Assembly (NCBI GenBank): GCA_009704555.1
Contig: WLDY01000018.1
Location: forward strand, 1 to 9,248
Reading direction: 5' to 3'
Source of the DNA: Actinomycetota bacterium
GTDB lineage: Bacteria > Actinomycetota > Actinomycetes > Nanopelagicales > Nanopelagicaceae
Length of the DNA stretch: 9,248 bases
Shown: piece after piece, positions 8,201 through 9,248 of the stretch
Numbering within the stretch: position 1 is the stretch's first letter
Layout of the letters: the number at the start of each line of letters is the position of its first letter
Translations under genes and position numbers: made by a program
The notes under the pieces: model-generated
What the model was told of the DNA's origin: nothing
The model's database searches: none
The model's input: the letters and a program-made list of their open reading frames with translations, nothing else

Positions 8201-8394
8201 TCGGATTCGACATCTCCGACAGGATCACCTTGGTCTGGAATGCGAGCGAAGAACACCTCGCTGCTATCACTGCGCACTCACATCACATCGGAGAGGAAGT
8301 GCTCGCGACCGAGATCAGACGAGATGCGACTCTTACTCTTGCCGACAATGAGATCGGGCTAGCCCTTCGGCTCGAACGCCAGAAGATTTCCTAG
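5227..8394 (+). CDS. ileS: Isoleucyl-tRNA synthetase, eukaryotic-like type 2 (IleS2-like)
   Basis: Charges tRNA-Ile with isoleucine in the cytoplasm and edits mischarged valine. 1055 aa, full length for the type. The first class I signature appears as GTHH (59-62) in the segment NGMPGTHHIEAR, not HIGH. The second is KMSKH (606-610). The CP1 editing domain shows TTTPWTL (232-238) and HQSPAFGADD (324-333). Cysteine pairs CPRC (186-189), CWRC (396-399) and CPHC (510-513) are possible metal sites. The catalytic fold continues with WYDSGAMPFA (531-540) and DQTRGWFYTL (568-577). An anticodon-binding domain (about 680-850) and a C-terminal extension with the ELIAQGIAREAIR segment follow. The ATG at 5227 is the start in a 35-bp divergent gap facing the dksA-like gene. 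The gap is too short for the T-box leader seen on many actinobacterial ileS genes. It is convergent with yggT 18 bp downstream. Confidence 0.98.
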   Translation: MSERQYPQLSPHIDLPAVERGILDFWDSHAIFEKSLSSRESGEPWTFFEGPPTANGMPGTHHIEARVFKDVFPRFHTMKGRYVRRKAGWDCHGLPVEIAVEKELGFSGKGDIEKYGIAAFNQKCRESVQRHVGAFTDMTKRMGFWVDFDQAYWTMSPEYVESIWWSLKEIWNKGLLGEDHRVAPYCPRCGTGLSDHELAQGYETVTDPSVYVRFPATSGELADLGAKFLVWTTTPWTLVSNTAVAVNPKVEYLVLEREEDGERLVVAKELASVVGEHRVLKSYLGSTLERVTYSRPFDLVEIPDAHYIVLGDYVTVEDGTGLVHQSPAFGADDLAVCRRYGLPVVNPVRGDGTFESAIPLIGGQFFKEADKALVKDLKNRELLFKHLPYEHSYPHCWRCHTPLIYYAQPSWYIRTTKIKEALLRENAATDWHPETIKDGRYGDWLNNNIDWALSRNRFWGTPLPIWRCESGEKSHDICVGSLKELSQLAGSDLSNTDPHRPYVDEIQFPCPHCSSTSGSAMRRVPEVIDVWYDSGAMPFAQWGYPHREGSKEIFDSAYPADFICEAIDQTRGWFYTLMAIGTLVFDQSSYRSVLCLGHILDKDGRKMSKHLGNVLEPMSLMDQHGADAVRWFMLAAGSPWSARRVGHDLISEVVRKTLLTYWNTVSFQTLYAKAAGFTPSQNGKAPDSAHLLDRWIVSELHLLIKRVDEALSHFDSQESGRVIAEFIDQLSNWYVRRSRRRFWDGDRDALETLHYCLENLTLLMAPMVPFITEHVWQNLITTVKDDAAESVHLATFPLSDPSLIDNDLSRQVALTRRLVELGRAARAESAVKIRQPLSRALISASGWQSLPAELRDQISDELNVLTLDDLSVSGDLVDVSVKANFRSLGAKFGASVQAIAKAIHAEEAAQLVAVLRSKGSTSIEYSDVNGALQKAEITTEDVLVTETPREGWTYASAHGESLALDLALTPELIAQGIAREAIRLIQDERKALGFDISDRITLVWNASEEHLAAITAHSHHIGEEVLATEIRRDATLTLADNEIGLALRLERQKIS

Positions 8395-8401
8395 GAGTTC
8401 T

Positions 8402-8430
8402 CGCGCTGTCGATCAGATCGGCAAAGCGCG
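8402..8430. terminator. Candidate bidirectional hairpin between ileS and yggT
   Basis: CGCGCT (8402-8407) pairs with AGCGCG (8425-8430). Inside, GTCGA (8408-8412) pairs with TCGGC (8418-8422) with one G-T wobble. An AA bulge and a five-base loop remain. It starts 8 bp after the ileS stop and overlaps the last codons and stop of yggT. No T-tract follows on either strand, so this would be a non-canonical terminator of the kind proposed for actinobacteria. Confidence 0.35.
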
Positions 8431-8703
8431 GATGAGAGGGATCACCAACCACTGAATCCCGAAAAAGAGCACGATGAAGGACAGGTCGAGAGCTACCGGC
8501 CCCAATCGCAATGGCGGCACGAAACGACGCACGAATGAAAGTGGCTTATCGGTTACGAGATAGACGATCTCAAGGATGGGAAGCAAGATCCCGCGTGGTC
8601 GCCATCCAGGTTTGAACATCCGGACATAGTCCAAGATCAACCTCGCAAGCAAAAAGAGCACGAAGATGTTGAGTATTTGGATGAGAAGAGAACCGAGACT
8701 CAT
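8413..8703 (-). CDS. yggT: YggT-family membrane protein (SepG/YlmG-like)
   Basis: 96 aa integral membrane protein. Two hydrophobic segments lie at about residues 4-26 and 71-92, with a basic connecting region holding the family pattern TDKPLSFVRRFVPP (51-64) and a conserved DLS (73-75) at the start of the second segment. In Streptomyces the homologue SepG (YlmG) helps localise SsgB and FtsZ at division sites, and chloroplast relatives affect nucleoid distribution. A division role here is inferred from family and position. The ATG is 10 bp downstream of the sepF stop on the same strand, with only a weak purine-rich stretch before it, so it is almost certainly co-transcribed with sepF. The usual downstream neighbour divIVA is not present; the gene converges on ileS instead. 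Confidence 0.9.
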   Translation of the reverse strand: MSLGSLLIQILNIFVLFLLARLILDYVRMFKPGWRPRGILLPILEIVYLVTDKPLSFVRRFVPPLRLGPVALDLSFIVLFFGIQWLVIPLIRALPI

Positions 8704-8713
8704 CTGGACTTAC

Positions 8714-9181
8714 TCAGCTCTGGTTGAAGAAGTCTGCAGAAGCAGCGGCTGCAGCAGACTTGTCTTCTGCGCTCACCGTAACGTTGGGTGGTGAGAGCAA
8801 GAAGACCTTAGAGGTCACACGTTCGATGGAACCGCTATGACCGAAGACCAGACCTGATGCGAAATCGATGATTCGCTTTCGTTCTGCATCGTCCATGTCG
8901 CTCAAGTTGATGATCACGGGATTGCCTTGTCGGAAATGCTCGCCGACTGTTCTCGCCTCGTTGTAGAAACGCGGATGGAGTGTGATGATCCGATCAAGGG
9001 CTGCACTCTGGGTCATACCAGGGAGTGGTTGTGAAGGTGCGACGCGAGTCGGTGTCACCGGCGTCGTGCTCGTCGTCGAAGTGACGGTACGAAGAGCAGG
9101 TCGTGGGGTTTCCTTCACAGCTACCTCTTCAGGCTCAGTGAGCCCGAGGTAATCGGTCATCTTTCGTAGGCCTTTGGACAT
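8714..9181 (-). CDS. sepF: Cell division protein SepF
   Basis: 155 aa. SepF tethers FtsZ to the membrane and is the main Z-ring anchor in actinobacteria, which generally lack FtsA. Residues 1-14 (MSKGLRKMTDYLGL) form the expected amphipathic membrane-binding helix. Residues 15-60 are a Thr/Pro-rich flexible linker with TSTT-type runs. Residues 61-137 are the conserved SepF core, with LHPRFYNEAR (68-77), GNPVIINLSDMDD (86-98), RIIDFASGLVFG (103-114) and SKVFLLSP (124-131). The tail ends in the common FFNQS after a short Ala-rich stretch (143-147). The ATG at 9181 lies 9 bp after the yggS stop. There is no Shine-Dalgarno, but a TAAAAT hexamer sits six bases before the ATG, suggesting a leaderless internal promoter as well as read-through from upstream. 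yggT follows 10 bp downstream. Confidence 0.95.
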   Translation of the reverse strand: MSKGLRKMTDYLGLTEPEEVAVKETPRPALRTVTSTTSTTPVTPTRVAPSQPLPGMTQSAALDRIITLHPRFYNEARTVGEHFRQGNPVIINLSDMDDAERKRIIDFASGLVFGHSGSIERVTSKVFLLSPPNVTVSAEDKSAAAAASADFFNQS

Positions 9182-9187
9182 AGCTGA

Positions 9188-9193
9188 ATTTTA
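9188..9193 (-). promoter_or_regulatory. Candidate leaderless -10 for sepF, overlapping the yggS stop
   Basis: Minus-strand TAAAAT, one base from the consensus TATAAT, ends six bases (TCAGCT) before the sepF ATG. Its first three bases are the TAA stop of yggS. There is no obvious -35 at 16-18 bases upstream. Spacing matches the candidate sites at 5198-5203 and 5211-5219. Confidence 0.5.
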
Positions 9194-9248
9194 TGTGTTT
9201 GGGGTCCGCTGGCCGAGGATTGAGCTACCGAGTCGGATATGTGTCGCG
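9191..9248 (-). CDS. yggS: YggS-family PLP-binding protein, C-terminal 18 codons only
   Basis: Only the end of the gene is in the window. The minus-strand frame reads ATHIRLGSSILGQR followed by TPNT and a TAA at 9191-9193. This matches the usual C-terminal pattern of the YggS/YlmE/PLPBP family, (A/S)T-x-(I/V)R-(I/L/V)G-x-x-(I/L)-(F/L)G-x-R, which belongs to the phosphate-binding end of the PLP barrel. These proteins bind pyridoxal 5'-phosphate and affect B6 and amino-acid homeostasis. The position directly before sepF is the expected one in actinobacterial division clusters and supports the call. The stop lies 9 bp before the sepF start. Confidence 0.75.
   Translation of the reverse strand, partial: ATHIRLGSSILGQRTPNT

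Overview
The window is a housekeeping stretch of an actinobacterial (Actinomycetota) chromosome of moderate GC, roughly mid-50s percent by eye. The lineage call rests on four things: the sepF-yggT pair next to yggS, a DnaE with an intact PHP metal site, a DksA-type zinc finger with a long Lys/Ala-rich N-terminal tail, and a eukaryotic-like (type 2) isoleucyl-tRNA synthetase. Gene order resembles the region downstream of ftsZ in Streptomyces (from memory: sepF, yggT/sepG, divIVA, ileS, dksA-like, lspA, rluD, dnaE). The moderate GC suggests a smaller-genome, perhaps aquatic, actinobacterium. I cannot name the genus. There are no RNA genes, mobile elements, CRISPR arrays or phage genes, and coding density is very high.

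Layout. (1) Bases 1-5191, minus strand, read right to left: a DksA/TraR zinc-finger protein with a histone-H1-like tail, lspA (lipoprotein signal peptidase), rluD (23S rRNA pseudouridine synthase) and dnaE (replicative DNA polymerase III alpha, cut by the left edge after 945 codons). The first three are tightly packed or overlapping; dnaE follows after 86 bp with its own strong Shine-Dalgarno. (2) Bases 5192-5226: a 35-bp divergent intergenic gap carrying two back-to-back -10 elements, each placed so that transcription would begin at or within a base of the start codon (leaderless). (3) Bases 5227-8394, plus strand: ileS, 1055 aa. (4) Bases 8395-8412: an 18-bp convergent gap with a hairpin overlapping the end of yggT. 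(5) Bases 8413-9248, minus strand: yggT, sepF and the last 18 codons of yggS, the distal part of a division cluster.

Themes. Replication (DnaE), translation (IleS, RluD), envelope biogenesis (LspA), division (SepF, YggT) and a probable RNA-polymerase or nucleoid regulator sit together. The most notable observations are the GXHH version of the class I signature in IleS, the divergent leaderless promoters with no room for a T-box, a second leaderless-type promoter for sepF embedded in the yggS stop codon, the H1-tail/DksA architecture, and the absence of divIVA between yggT and ileS. I found no wholly new system. These are variations on conserved core genes.
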